Assembly: GCA_018241425.1 (NCBI GenBank)
Contig: JAFEDU010000001.1
Coordinates: 1,116,001-1,180,000 of the forward strand
Direction: 5' to 3'
DNA from: Pseudomonadota bacterium
Lineage (GTDB): Bacteria; Pseudomonadota; Gammaproteobacteria; Steroidobacterales; Steroidobacteraceae
DNA length: 64,000 bases
The position numbers and the translations under genes are program-made. Below, piece after piece: positions 1-7,384 of the stretch (within the stretch, counting starts at the first letter, position 1; each line of letters starts with the position of its first letter). The notes under the pieces were generated by a model that was not told the origin of the DNA, made no database searches, and saw only the letters and a program-made list of their open reading frames with translations.

Positions 1-366
1 GTAGTAGTTCTGGAACAGTCCGTGGTGGTGCACGATCCAGTAAACTTCCGGCCGCACGTAGGGACGGATGATCGAGGCGGCAAGCTCGGCATGGTTGTAC
101 GGGGCGAGCTCATCACCGATGTCGTGCAGGAGCGCGCCGACCACCATCTCCTCGTCGGCGTTGTCGCGCAGCGCGCGCGTCGCGCACTGCAGTGAATGGC
201 CGAGCCGGCTCAAGGGGTAGCCCTCGAGCGAGTGGTCGAGCTTGCCGAGCGCTTCCAGCACCCGGTCGGCGAGCCCGAGCGCGTAGACCTTCTCGGACTC
301 GTCCAGGAGCTCGTAGTCCTCCTTGGTGCCGTCCTTCATCTGCCGGAAACTGACGATGCGGCTCAT
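1..366 (-). CDS. HD-domain oxygenase-like protein, TmpB/PhnZ-like (C-terminus cut by window edge)
   Basis: Only the first 122 residues are present; the gene runs off the left edge. The HD-domain metal pattern is visible: H57 in GHSLQ, the H81-D82 pair in LLHDIGD, H92 in NHAELAA and a HHH triplet at 113-115. The ATG overlaps the stop of the upstream dioxygenase gene by four bases (ATGA), so the two are translationally coupled. In established phosphonate systems, PhnZ and TmpB are HD-fold mixed-valent diiron oxygenases that cleave the C-P bond of a 1-hydroxyphosphonate made by a partner 2-oxoglutarate dioxygenase (PhnY or TmpA). The neighbour here is exactly such a dioxygenase, so the pairing supports the call. 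A plain HD phosphohydrolase is the alternative. Substrate is unknown. Confidence 0.7.
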   Translation of the reverse strand, partial: MSRIVSFRQMKDGTKEDYELLDESEKVYALGLADRVLEALGKLDHSLEGYPLSRLGHSLQCATRALRDNADEEMVVGALLHDIGDELAPYNHAELAASIIRPYVRPEVYWIVHHHGLFQNYY

Positions 367-1514
367 GCGCTGCGCCTCACGGTGGCGGCCTGGTTGCGGC
401 GGCGGCGCAGCACGCGGTAGAGGCTGCGCGGGCCGTCGATGTCGATGTAGGCGCCCTGCAGGTGCCGCAGGCCCTCGCGGGGGTCGAAGCCGGTGCGCCC
501 GTGCAGCAGGCGGCAGTTGTCGAACATCACGAGGTCGCCCGCCTGCAGCAGGAACCGGATCTCGTACTGGGGCGCGCGCAGGCGGTGGTCGAACTTGCGC
601 CGCGCGCCGAAGTAGGTCTCCAGCTGCGCGGGCGGGAACAGCGGCACGAAGTCCAGGCGCGGGCTGAAATGGATCGACTTCAGTGCCCCGGTGACGTCGA
701 GCTCGATCGGCGGCGCGCTCGCGGTAAGCTCGGTCTCTCCGTCTATGTACTTGAAGCGCACCGGGGTGCTGGCGAGCACCTGGAAGGCCTCCGGCTCTTC
801 CTCGCGCAGCGCCTGGGCGACCGCGAAGCCGTCCACGAGGGTGGAGAGGCCCCCGGTGGTCTCGTTGGCGAGGCAGTGCAGCAGCTGGATGCCCGGGACC
901 GGGGTGCGGTACGGGTTGTCGGTGTGCGGGTCGAGCGACACCGAGGTGTAGGCGAGGTCGGTGGCGTTGGGCGTGGAGCGCACGTCGAACAGCGCCCCGA
1001 AGTTGGTCTCGCGCGTGAAGCCGAACATCGAGCCGACCTTGAGCACCGTGCCGGGACTGGTCGGCACCCCCTCGAAGATCACGAAGCCGAGCGTGAGGAA
1101 GGACTCGAGCCAGGCGAGGCGCTCGGTCTCGGAGGCCTGCGCGTTCCAGCGGGCGCGCGGCAGGTTCGTGAGCGAGCCGTCCCAGAGCGTGAGCGGCGGG
1201 CAGTCGTGGTCGTTGGGGGCGAGCTGTGCCTCCTCCAGGATGTCCTGGGCGCTGAAGGCGGCCTCGTGGCCGTCGCTGAACTTCACCCGGAAGGTGCCGG
1301 GCGAGGGCTCGCTCACGCCCACGACCTTCATCGCCGGATCGAAATCGGACGGGTCGCTCAAGCGCTGCTGCGTCTTCAGGTCCATGGTCGCCGCATCCCG
1401 GCAGCGCTCGCGCAGCCACAGGGGATGGATGGCGTACGTGGTCGCCCCGCGCACCAGCGAGAGTTCGCCGGGAGCGGTGATTTTAAGGCTCAGGGCCGGG
1501 GTTGGAGCGGGCAT
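363..1514 (-). CDS. 2-oxoglutarate/Fe(II) dioxygenase, gamma-butyrobetaine hydroxylase/TmpA-like
   Basis: A 383-residue protein with the gamma-butyrobetaine hydroxylase layout: an N-terminal DUF971-like segment (about 10-105) and a TauD/TfdA double-stranded beta-helix (about 130-375). The facial triad is readable as H197-T-D199 and H338 in LLHGR, with a following conserved R350-HLQGAYIDIDG segment typical of the family. The N-terminal zinc site of classical members (three cysteines and a histidine) looks eroded: C38 and H83 are present, but the expected neighbouring cysteines are D and T. It is followed with ATGA overlap by an HD oxygenase gene, the arrangement of TmpA with TmpB, where TmpA hydroxylates 2-(trimethylammonio)ethylphosphonate. 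Carnitine synthesis is a less likely role because no other carnitine-synthesis gene is adjacent. Confidence 0.8.
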   Translation of the reverse strand: MPAPTPALSLKITAPGELSLVRGATTYAIHPLWLRERCRDAATMDLKTQQRLSDPSDFDPAMKVVGVSEPSPGTFRVKFSDGHEAAFSAQDILEEAQLAPNDHDCPPLTLWDGSLTNLPRARWNAQASETERLAWLESFLTLGFVIFEGVPTSPGTVLKVGSMFGFTRETNFGALFDVRSTPNATDLAYTSVSLDPHTDNPYRTPVPGIQLLHCLANETTGGLSTLVDGFAVAQALREEEPEAFQVLASTPVRFKYIDGETELTASAPPIELDVTGALKSIHFSPRLDFVPLFPPAQLETYFGARRKFDHRLRAPQYEIRFLLQAGDLVMFDNCRLLHGRTGFDPREGLRHLQGAYIDIDGPRSLYRVLRRRRNQAATVRRSA

Positions 1515-1693
1515 GAAAAGAGTCTAGCCGTGGGTTCCAAGGGGTGTCCACCGGGAGGCCGCCGGCGCTTCTCCTGTCGCGGGAGGGCCTGCGCGGAGTA
1601 GTCTTCCAGCGTGTTCGAGGGGGATCGTGACACACCGGCCGCACCCGGCGGCAATACGTCCCTTTACTTATCCACCGTAAGGAGAGGACCCCG

Positions 1694-2803
1694 ATGTCCG
1701 TGAACCGTCGCGAGCTGCTCACCGCCTCCGCACTGCTGCTCGGGGGACCTGCCCTGTCGATGCGGCTTGCGGCGGCCCCCGCCACCGCCGCCGTGGTAGC
1801 GACCAGCCCGGCCGTGCTGTGCTGGAACGAGAATCCCTATGGCCCCTCCCCCGCCGCGCGCGCCGCGGTGGCGCGTTCGGTGGCCGACGGCTGCCGCTAT
1901 CCGCCGATGCCGGAGATCGAGGCCCTCGAGGATGCGATCGCGCGGCACGAGGGCGTGGGGCGCGAGCAGATCGTGATCGGCACTGGCTCGGGCGAGCTCC
2001 TGTGCGCGCTCGGGCTCCTCTACGGCCTCAACGGCGGGGAGTTCGTGGCCGCCGAGCCGACCTACCTCGAGCTGCCCGAATACGCCAAGGCACGCGGGGC
2101 GACGACCCGCTTCGTGCCCGTCGATGCGGACCTCAAGCACGACCTGCCGGCGATGCGCGCCCGCGTGGACGAGCACACCCGCGCAGTCTACCTGTGCAAC
2201 CCCAACAACCCGACCGGCACGGCGGTCCCGAAGCAGGCAATCAGCGGGTTCGTACGCGGCCTGCCGCCGAACGTGGTGGCGATCGTGGATGAGGCCTATA
2301 TGGACTTCGTGACCGACCCGGCCGTGGGTTCGGTCTCGAACCTGATCGCGGAAGGCCAGCCGGTGATCGTGCTGCGCACCTTCTCCAAGATCCACGGCAT
2401 GGCGGGGCTGCGGCTGGGCTACGCGGTGGCCTCCCCGGAGCGCGCCCGTGCACTGCGCGAGGCGCGCATGACCTTCCCCAACATCCTGGCGGTGCGCGCG
2501 GCGCGGGCGAGCCTCGATGACCACGAGTTCCTGACCCGCACGCGCACCCGGATCCTTGCGAGCCGCACCCGCATCACCACCGAGCTTGCGCGCCTGAACC
2601 GCCGCTACGCGCAACCGCAGGGGAACTTCGTGTTCTTCGACACCGGGATGCCGCTGAAGGACTTCAGCGACCGGATGAAGGCGCGCAACGTGCTGGTCGG
2701 GCGCCTGTTCCCGCCCTATGAGACCTGGTGCCGGATCACCATCGGGACCGAGCCCGAGGTGACCCGCTTCATTCGCGCGCTCAACGAGACGCTGAACGCC
2801 TGA
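1694..2803 (+). CDS. PLP-dependent aminotransferase (HisC-like) with a twin-arginine type signal
   Basis: A fold-type I aminotransferase of 369 residues. Visible family marks are NPNNPTG near residue 171, DEAYMDF near 203 and the PLP-lysine motif TFSKIHGMAG near 231, plus an RLGYA segment, all as in histidinol-phosphate aminotransferases. The N-terminus is unusual for this family: N-R-R-E-L-L at residues 4-9 is followed by an alanine/leucine-rich stretch to about residue 35, which looks like a Tat signal peptide, so the enzyme may fold with PLP in the cytoplasm and be exported. The start is supported by AAGGAG at 1679-1684, nine bases upstream. It lies divergent from the dioxygenase operon and convergent with the dimethylargininase gene. 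No other his gene is near, so a histidine-synthesis role is doubtful. Confidence 0.85.
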   Translation: MSVNRRELLTASALLLGGPALSMRLAAAPATAAVVATSPAVLCWNENPYGPSPAARAAVARSVADGCRYPPMPEIEALEDAIARHEGVGREQIVIGTGSGELLCALGLLYGLNGGEFVAAEPTYLELPEYAKARGATTRFVPVDADLKHDLPAMRARVDEHTRAVYLCNPNNPTGTAVPKQAISGFVRGLPPNVVAIVDEAYMDFVTDPAVGSVSNLIAEGQPVIVLRTFSKIHGMAGLRLGYAVASPERARALREARMTFPNILAVRAARASLDDHEFLTRTRTRILASRTRITTELARLNRRYAQPQGNFVFFDTGMPLKDFSDRMKARNVLVGRLFPPYETWCRITIGTEPEVTRFIRALNETLNA

Positions 2804-2812
2804 AGCCTGGCC

Positions 2813-3571
2813 TTATTCGAAGATCAGGCTCATGCAGGTGAGCGCGGCTTCCGCCTTGTGGAGCTCGGACACCTCGAGCGCCCGCGTCGCGATCCCCGCG
2901 GCCTCAAGTCGCTCCTGCGTGCGGGGATAGTCGGCACTCACCAGCGTCACGCCGGCGATGGTGAGCGTGTTGGCGCCGAAGGGCTCCTCCGCGGCGACCG
3001 TAATCCGGTGGTGCGCGTTGAACAGGGCCGGATCGACCCAGGCCGGGTTCACGAGGATCGTGTCCGGGGCGATGAACGTGACGGCGCTCTTCAGGTGCAG
3101 GCAGCCGGTCATCGGCACCCCTTCCACGGAGTAGCCGAACGGGGCGAGCGCGGACTTCAGCTGCGCGATGCCTTCGGCGTTGGTGCGACCGGACACCCCC
3201 ACGTAGAGTGCGTGCCCGATGCGCAGGACGTCGCCGCCCTCGAGCGTCCCCGGCGCGCCGATGCGTGCGAGCCGGGTGTGGGGCGCGAGCGTCTCGGCGA
3301 CCGACTCGACCTCGCCGCGCCGGGACTCGACGCCGGGGCGGGTGATGACCGTGATCTCGGGCACGATGACCGCGGTGTCCTCGACGAACACGCCGTCGGC
3401 ATTGCCGGACAGCGGCGGGAGCGCCCGGATGTCGCAGCCGAGTGCCTCGAGCTCGGCCCGGTAGGCCTGGTGCTGCGCACGGGCACGCGTGAAGTCGATC
3501 GGGTCGCGGTTCAGATAGGAGAGCTCGCAGCGCGCGATCGCCGGGCTCACTTCTCGGATGAAGGTCAGCAT
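2813..3571 (-). CDS. NG,NG-dimethylarginine dimethylaminohydrolase (dimethylargininase)
   Basis: A 252-residue member of the guanidino-modifying enzyme superfamily, the normal bacterial DDAH length. Readable landmarks are FVEDTAVI near 77-84, GTLEGGDVLR near 110, the catalytic histidine in GCLHLKSAVTF near 162, and the nucleophilic cysteine near the C-terminus in AALTCMSL. DDAH hydrolyses methylated arginines to citrulline and methylamines in the cytoplasm; arginine deiminase is a less likely alternative because of the short length and the C-terminal LTCMSLIF pattern. It converges on the aminotransferase gene with a nine-base gap, leaving no room for a separate terminator. Confidence 0.87.
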   Translation of the reverse strand: MLTFIREVSPAIARCELSYLNRDPIDFTRARAQHQAYRAELEALGCDIRALPPLSGNADGVFVEDTAVIVPEITVITRPGVESRRGEVESVAETLAPHTRLARIGAPGTLEGGDVLRIGHALYVGVSGRTNAEGIAQLKSALAPFGYSVEGVPMTGCLHLKSAVTFIAPDTILVNPAWVDPALFNAHHRITVAAEEPFGANTLTIAGVTLVSADYPRTQERLEAAGIATRALEVSELHKAEAALTCMSLIFE

Positions 3572-3636
3572 GAGGGCGGGGAGTATACCCGCCGCCGGCT
3601 CGACAACCCCCGGGTGCGGCTCTATCGTGCCGTGCG

Positions 3637-4227
3637 ATGGATGTCCCGCACATGGCCGGTACCGAGCTCGCGCTCTCGATCGCCCTCGGGGTCGGGCTTG
3701 CCACGGCAGTCGGGCTGCGCGTGTTCCTGCCGATGCTGGTGGTGAGCGCTGCCGCCTACACCGGTCACCTGCACCTGAGCGCCGGATTCGGCTGGCTCGC
3801 CAGCGCCCCCGCGCTCCTGATGCTGGCGGTGGCCGCCCTCATCGAGGTCGTCGCCTACTACATCCCCGGCGTGGACAACCTGCTCGACACCCTCGCCGCG
3901 CCCGCGGCCCTGATCGCAGGGACCGTGCTGACGGCAGCCGTCATGACGGACCTGCCGCCGCTGGTGAAGTGGACCACCGCCGCGATCGCAGGCGGCGGTG
4001 CTGCCGGAATCACCCAGGGGATCACCTCGATCCTGCGCCTGAAGTCGACCACGCTCACCGCAGGCCTCGGCAACCACGCGCTCGCCACCTCCGAACTCGG
4101 CGGCGCGCTGGGGTTGTCCGTGCTCGCCCTCGCCGCGCCCGTGATCGCGGTCGCCGTGGCGGCGGTCGGACTCGCACTGGCGATATACCTGCTGCGGCGC
4201 TTCATGCGCCGGAAGGCCTCCCCATGA
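3637..4227 (+). CDS. DUF4126-type membrane protein
   Basis: A 196-residue, alanine- and glycine-rich polytopic protein with about five hydrophobic stretches (roughly residues 8-30, 45-72, 85-105, 112-130 and 150-185) and a basic C-terminus. The segment VGLATAVGLRVFLPML and the internal YYIPGVDNLLDTLAAPAA stretch are characteristic of DUF4126 proteins, whose function is unknown. An alternative start is the in-frame ATG at 3652; neither start has an obvious Shine-Dalgarno sequence. Its stop overlaps the next start by four bases, so the two membrane proteins form an operon. Confidence 0.8.
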   Translation: MDVPHMAGTELALSIALGVGLATAVGLRVFLPMLVVSAAAYTGHLHLSAGFGWLASAPALLMLAVAALIEVVAYYIPGVDNLLDTLAAPAALIAGTVLTAAVMTDLPPLVKWTTAAIAGGGAAGITQGITSILRLKSTTLTAGLGNHALATSELGGALGLSVLALAAPVIAVAVAAVGLALAIYLLRRFMRRKASP

Positions 4228-4610
4228 ACCGGCAGGTCACCGGCCGCTTCGCGTACGGACTGGCGGGCGCAACCCTGGTGCTGGGCGCTGCGGCCCATGC
4301 GGCTGCCTATCCGCGCGTGGCCCGGGGCGTGGCGGCCGCGCACGACCTGCCCCCGTTCTTTGGCCGCGCGCTGGCGGCCCTGTGGCTCGCCGACTTCACG
4401 ACCCTCGTGGCCGTGGGACTTGCGTGCCTGGCGCTCGCCTGGGCCCCGCGTCGCGCGACCCCGGTCCTGACACTGGTGCTGCTGGCCATCCCCGCGTGCA
4501 CCGCGGCATGGCTGTATGCCTTCCTCGGGAACTTCGTACCGGCGCACCTCCTGGCGGGGGCGAGCCTGCTCATCGCGGCGGGCGCCGCGCTGCACCGCAA
4601 GGCGGCCTGA
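4224..4610 (+). CDS. Small polytopic membrane protein, unknown function
   Basis: A 128-residue hydrophobic protein starting at an ATG that overlaps the preceding DUF4126 stop (ATGA). Four hydrophobic segments can be read at about 10-30, 45-68, 75-97 and 102-122. A short polar loop near residues 33-44 (VAAAHDLPPFFG) separates the first two. I recognise no family; the coupling suggests it works with the DUF4126 protein. The open frame extends upstream of this ATG antisense and out-of-frame through the DUF4126 gene, but that extension is compositional and not coding. Confidence 0.7.
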   Translation: MNRQVTGRFAYGLAGATLVLGAAAHAAAYPRVARGVAAAHDLPPFFGRALAALWLADFTTLVAVGLACLALAWAPRRATPVLTLVLLAIPACTAAWLYAFLGNFVPAHLLAGASLLIAAGAALHRKAA

Positions 4611-4613
4611 GCG

Positions 4614-4970
4614 CTACGGGCGCCTGGAGCTGCGTTCCTCGACGGTGTAGAACCGCGTGCAGCTGCGGTCGAACACGTTCTCCTCGTCCGCGGCGATGCG
4701 CGCCGCATTGGCAGGATCGGTGAAGGCCGCCATGGCCGCCTCGAACGCCGCCCGGTCCGGGTACCACAGCTCGGTCACGACGTCGTAGTCGCGCTGGGCC
4801 GCCCCGGGCGCCACGATCGCCCCTTCGTCGACCAGGAAGTTGCGGCGGTAGTCGCAGACCTGCGGGGCGATCGCGAGGATGAGCGGGGCGTGCCGGGTCT
4901 CGTAGTAGTCGATGAACTGCGCCCGCGTCAGCCCGGCCTTCTTCTTCAGGAGCGCGATGGTCTTGATCAT
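4614..4970 (-). CDS. EthD-domain protein
   Basis: A 118-residue protein of the dimeric alpha/beta-barrel EthD type: IKTIALLKKKAGLT, then FIDYYETRHAPLI near 20-32, and a later VTELWYPDRAAFEAAM segment. EthD-like proteins accompany oxidative degradation pathways and some act as small dehydratases, cyclases or scavengers; the reaction here is unknown. The start overlaps the end of the luciferase-like monooxygenase gene by four bases, so it is the third gene of a coupled unit with that enzyme and an NTF2-like protein. Confidence 0.85.
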   Translation of the reverse strand: MIKTIALLKKKAGLTRAQFIDYYETRHAPLILAIAPQVCDYRRNFLVDEGAIVAPGAAQRDYDVVTELWYPDRAAFEAAMAAFTDPANAARIAADEENVFDRSCTRFYTVEERSSRRP

Positions 4971-5872
4971 TGCGCAGCCACCTTGCGCAGCACCGCATCG
5001 GCGTAACGCTCGAGCGTGCGCACCTTCACCTTGAGATCCGCCGGGTCCTCGCCGGGCTTGAGCCAGGAGGTCACGTCCCAGGGCGAGGGCAGCCAGGGCG
5101 CGATCACCACGAGCTCGCTGACGCCGAGCTCGCGCACCCGGTCGGCGGCCTGCGGCGTCACCGGCTCCGCGAGCGGCAGCCCGACCGCGAAGCCCTCCTG
5201 CGGCAGCCCGGCCTCCCGCCGCATCAGGCGGATGGCCGCAAGCGCCGTGTCCGCCTGCGCCACGGTCATCGGCAGCGGCAGCCAGCCGTCGTTGCGCGCC
5301 GCCCGGCGCATCGCCGGTGCCGCACCGCCGCCGCACCACACCGGCACCGGCCTTTCGGGCGCCGGCCGCATGATGCCCTGGAAGCGGAACATCGGGCCGT
5401 CGTGGCTGACACGCTCCCCGGTGAGGAGCTTGCGCAGGATGACGAGCGTCTCGTCCAGGCGCCGGCCGCGGGACTCGAAGTCGACGCCGGCCGCGACGTA
5501 CTCCTCCTCGAGCCAGCCGGCCGAGACCCCGCACACGATGCGGCCGCCGGTGAGGACGGCGGCCGTGGAGACGCACTTGGCGACCGTGAGCGGGTCGCGC
5601 AGCGCCGCAAGGTAGATGTTGGAGGCGAAGTGCAGGCGCTGCGTGAGCGCCCCGAGGTGTGCGAACAGCGCCCAGGGATCCGGCCACGGCGTGTCCTCGG
5701 GCACGAAGATCTTGCCGTCCGGCGAATACGGGTACGGGGTCTTGATGTCGCTCGGCCAGATCAGGTGGTCCCCGACCATGATCCCGTGGAACCCGAGGTC
5801 CTCGGCACAGCGCGCCAGCGCGGGCAGCTGCTCGGTCTCGCGGACCGCAACCAGTGACAACCAGAATTTCAT
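4967..5872 (-). CDS. Luciferase-like (LLM class) flavin/F420-dependent oxidoreductase
   Basis: A 301-residue TIM-barrel protein of the bacterial luciferase family. Visible features are the N-terminal MKFWLSLVAV strand, HGIMVGDHLIWP near 35-44, the LTGGRIVCGVSAGWLEEEY segment near 110-128 and VPVWCGGGAAPAM near 177-190. The family uses FMNH2 or reduced F420; which one cannot be told from sequence alone. It sits in the middle of a coupled trio: four-base overlaps join it both to the upstream NTF2-like gene and to the downstream EthD gene. A second member of the same family lies about 1.5 kb away on the other strand, suggesting paralogous steps in one catabolic pathway. Confidence 0.88.
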   Translation of the reverse strand: MKFWLSLVAVRETEQLPALARCAEDLGFHGIMVGDHLIWPSDIKTPYPYSPDGKIFVPEDTPWPDPWALFAHLGALTQRLHFASNIYLAALRDPLTVAKCVSTAAVLTGGRIVCGVSAGWLEEEYVAAGVDFESRGRRLDETLVILRKLLTGERVSHDGPMFRFQGIMRPAPERPVPVWCGGGAAPAMRRAARNDGWLPLPMTVAQADTALAAIRLMRREAGLPQEGFAVGLPLAEPVTPQAADRVRELGVSELVVIAPWLPSPWDVTSWLKPGEDPADLKVKVRTLERYADAVLRKVAAQ

Positions 5873-6405
5873 GACTTCACTTTCGCTCCGCGGCGGAAGA
5901 AGGACAGTGCGAAGTAGGACGGATCCTCGTGGTCGGCGCGCCCGGCCGGGGCGCTGGCCGCGAGCTCCCGGTACGCCTCGGCATCCGTGGGGTTCGTGCG
6001 GCACCAGTCCATGGCGAGGCTGCGGTGGGCGTACTTCCAGGTGCCGCGGCGGCGCTCGTAGCGGTCGAGGTAGCGCCCGCCGATCACGATCTCGCGTCCC
6101 TCGGGGGCCGGCGTGCGGTGATAGGCGGTGGTGTACAGCTCGCCCTGCGCGTGATCGCCGTCGACGACGTAGAGCGTGTTGGTGAGCGAGTGCACCGTGG
6201 CCTCGAACGTCGCGAGCATCTTAGGCACCCAGGCGACGTACTCGTCGGCCGTGCCGCGGAACATGCCGCCGTGGTCATCGATGGCATCGTCGTGATAGAG
6301 CGAGCGCAGGCGCACGAAGTCGCGCCTGTCGATCGCCCGGCAGTACTCGAGCGAGAGCTCCAGGAGCTGCTGCTTGTCGATCAGCTGCTGCACCGTGTCC
6401 GTCAT
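5869..6405 (-). CDS. NTF2/SnoaL-like polyketide-cyclase-fold protein
   Basis: A 178-residue protein with the cone-shaped NTF2-like pattern: an N-terminal helix pair (LIDKQQLLELSLEYCRAIDRRDF), LYHDDAIDDHGGMFRG near 37-52, a strand HSLTNTLYVVDGD near 72-84 and GGRYLDRYERRRGTWKYAHR near 108-127. Related proteins act as dehydratases, isomerases or ring-hydroxylating-dioxygenase beta-like subunits. It leads the operon whose next genes encode an LLM oxidoreductase and an EthD protein. The exact reaction cannot be deduced. Confidence 0.82.
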   Translation of the reverse strand: MTDTVQQLIDKQQLLELSLEYCRAIDRRDFVRLRSLYHDDAIDDHGGMFRGTADEYVAWVPKMLATFEATVHSLTNTLYVVDGDHAQGELYTTAYHRTPAPEGREIVIGGRYLDRYERRRGTWKYAHRSLAMDWCRTNPTDAEAYRELAASAPAGRADHEDPSYFALSFFRRGAKVKS

Positions 6406-6540
6406 CGCGCGCCCCCGCCGTCCGCCCGTACAGGACTGGCAAGCCTACCCCCTTTGCGCGCGGAACCGTCATCATGCATATGGGGTAACGGGGGGATGCG
6501 GGGTCTCACGCATTTGGGCGATGCGCGCAGCCGGTGCGCT

Positions 6541-6555
6541 GCCGCACGGTGCGGC
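6541..6555. promoter_or_regulatory. Candidate operator: 7-1-7 palindrome between divergent units
   Basis: GCCGCAC and GTGCGGC form a perfect inverted repeat around a single G, lying between the divergent NTF2-like gene (starts at 6405) and glutathione-transferase gene (starts at 6613). Flanking bases at 6538-6539 and 6557-6558 also pair. The position suits a dimeric repressor that controls both directions. No regulator gene is adjacent, and GC-rich palindromes arise by chance, so this is tentative. Confidence 0.35.
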
Positions 6556-6612
6556 GGCGCGCCCGCCCCGCTGCAGGGGGCCTGCGGGACCTCACGCTTC
6601 AAGGGAGTTTTC

Positions 6613-7350
6613 ATGATCGATGTCTACGGGATGAGCAGTCCCAACGTGGTGAAGATCACCATCATGCTCGAGGAGCTCGGGCTCCCGTACCGCCAGCACC
6701 ACGTGAACGTGTTCGCGGGCGACCAGCACGCGCCGGAGTTCCTCAGGCTCAGCCCGAACAACAAGGTGCCGCTGCTCGTCGATGAGGACGGGCCCGGAGG
6801 CGGGAAGCTCCCGGTGTTCGAAAGCGGCGCGATCCTCCTGTACCTGGCCGAGAAGACCGGGAAGCTGCTGCCACCCGCGGGCGTGGAACGCACCACGGTG
6901 CTCGAGTGGCTCATGGTGCAGATCGCCTCCGTCGGTCCGATGTTCGGGCAGCTGGTGCACTTCACCCGCTACGCACCCCAGGGCAACGAGTACTCCGTCC
7001 AGCGCTACACGAGCGAGGTGCGCCGCATCTTCGGCGTGCTCGAGCGGCGCCTTACCGCAAGCCCGTACCTCGGCAGCGCCGCCTACTCGATCGCGGACGT
7101 GGCCACCTGGCCCTGGATCCGCACTGCGAGCGGCATCTACCCGTTCCTGACCGCCGCCGCCGAGCGCGGCGATGCCCTGGGCGAGTGGCCCGCGCTGGGC
7201 CGGTGGTTCCGGCTTATCGGGGAGCGGCCCGCGGTGCAGCGCGGCGTCGCCAATGGCGAGCGCTTCCTCGACCGCGACCGGGCCGCGTTCGGCGCGGCCG
7301 ACCCGGACGCCTTCGACCGCTTCTTCAACCGCGGCAAGTACCAGCGCTGA
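6613..7350 (+). CDS. Glutathione S-transferase family protein (YfcG/Ure2p-like)
   Basis: A 245-residue protein with an N-terminal thioredoxin-like domain (IDVYGMSSPNVVKI, then LRLSPNNKVPLLVD near 47-60 and VFESGAILLYLAEKTG near 71-86) and an all-helical C-terminal domain (YSIADVATWPWI near 158-169). The Asn/Ser-rich N-terminus and the N-K-V-P turn are as in Nu-class YfcG-like transferases. The start is supported by AGGGAG at 6602-6607. It is followed by a second LLM oxidoreductase 34 bases downstream, so it probably serves the same xenobiotic or terpenoid-type pathway, for example in glutathione-dependent ring opening or isomerisation. Such roles are inference. Confidence 0.88.
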   Translation: MIDVYGMSSPNVVKITIMLEELGLPYRQHHVNVFAGDQHAPEFLRLSPNNKVPLLVDEDGPGGGKLPVFESGAILLYLAEKTGKLLPPAGVERTTVLEWLMVQIASVGPMFGQLVHFTRYAPQGNEYSVQRYTSEVRRIFGVLERRLTASPYLGSAAYSIADVATWPWIRTASGIYPFLTAAAERGDALGEWPALGRWFRLIGERPAVQRGVANGERFLDRDRAAFGAADPDAFDRFFNRGKYQR

Positions 7351-7384
7351 GCCGGCCACGCGCCGCGCCACTCGAGGAGCCCCC

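Noticed and set aside
3558..4223. Upstream extension of the small membrane protein frame
   Set aside because: It is an out-of-frame shadow of the DUF4126 gene, with arginine/proline-rich composition.
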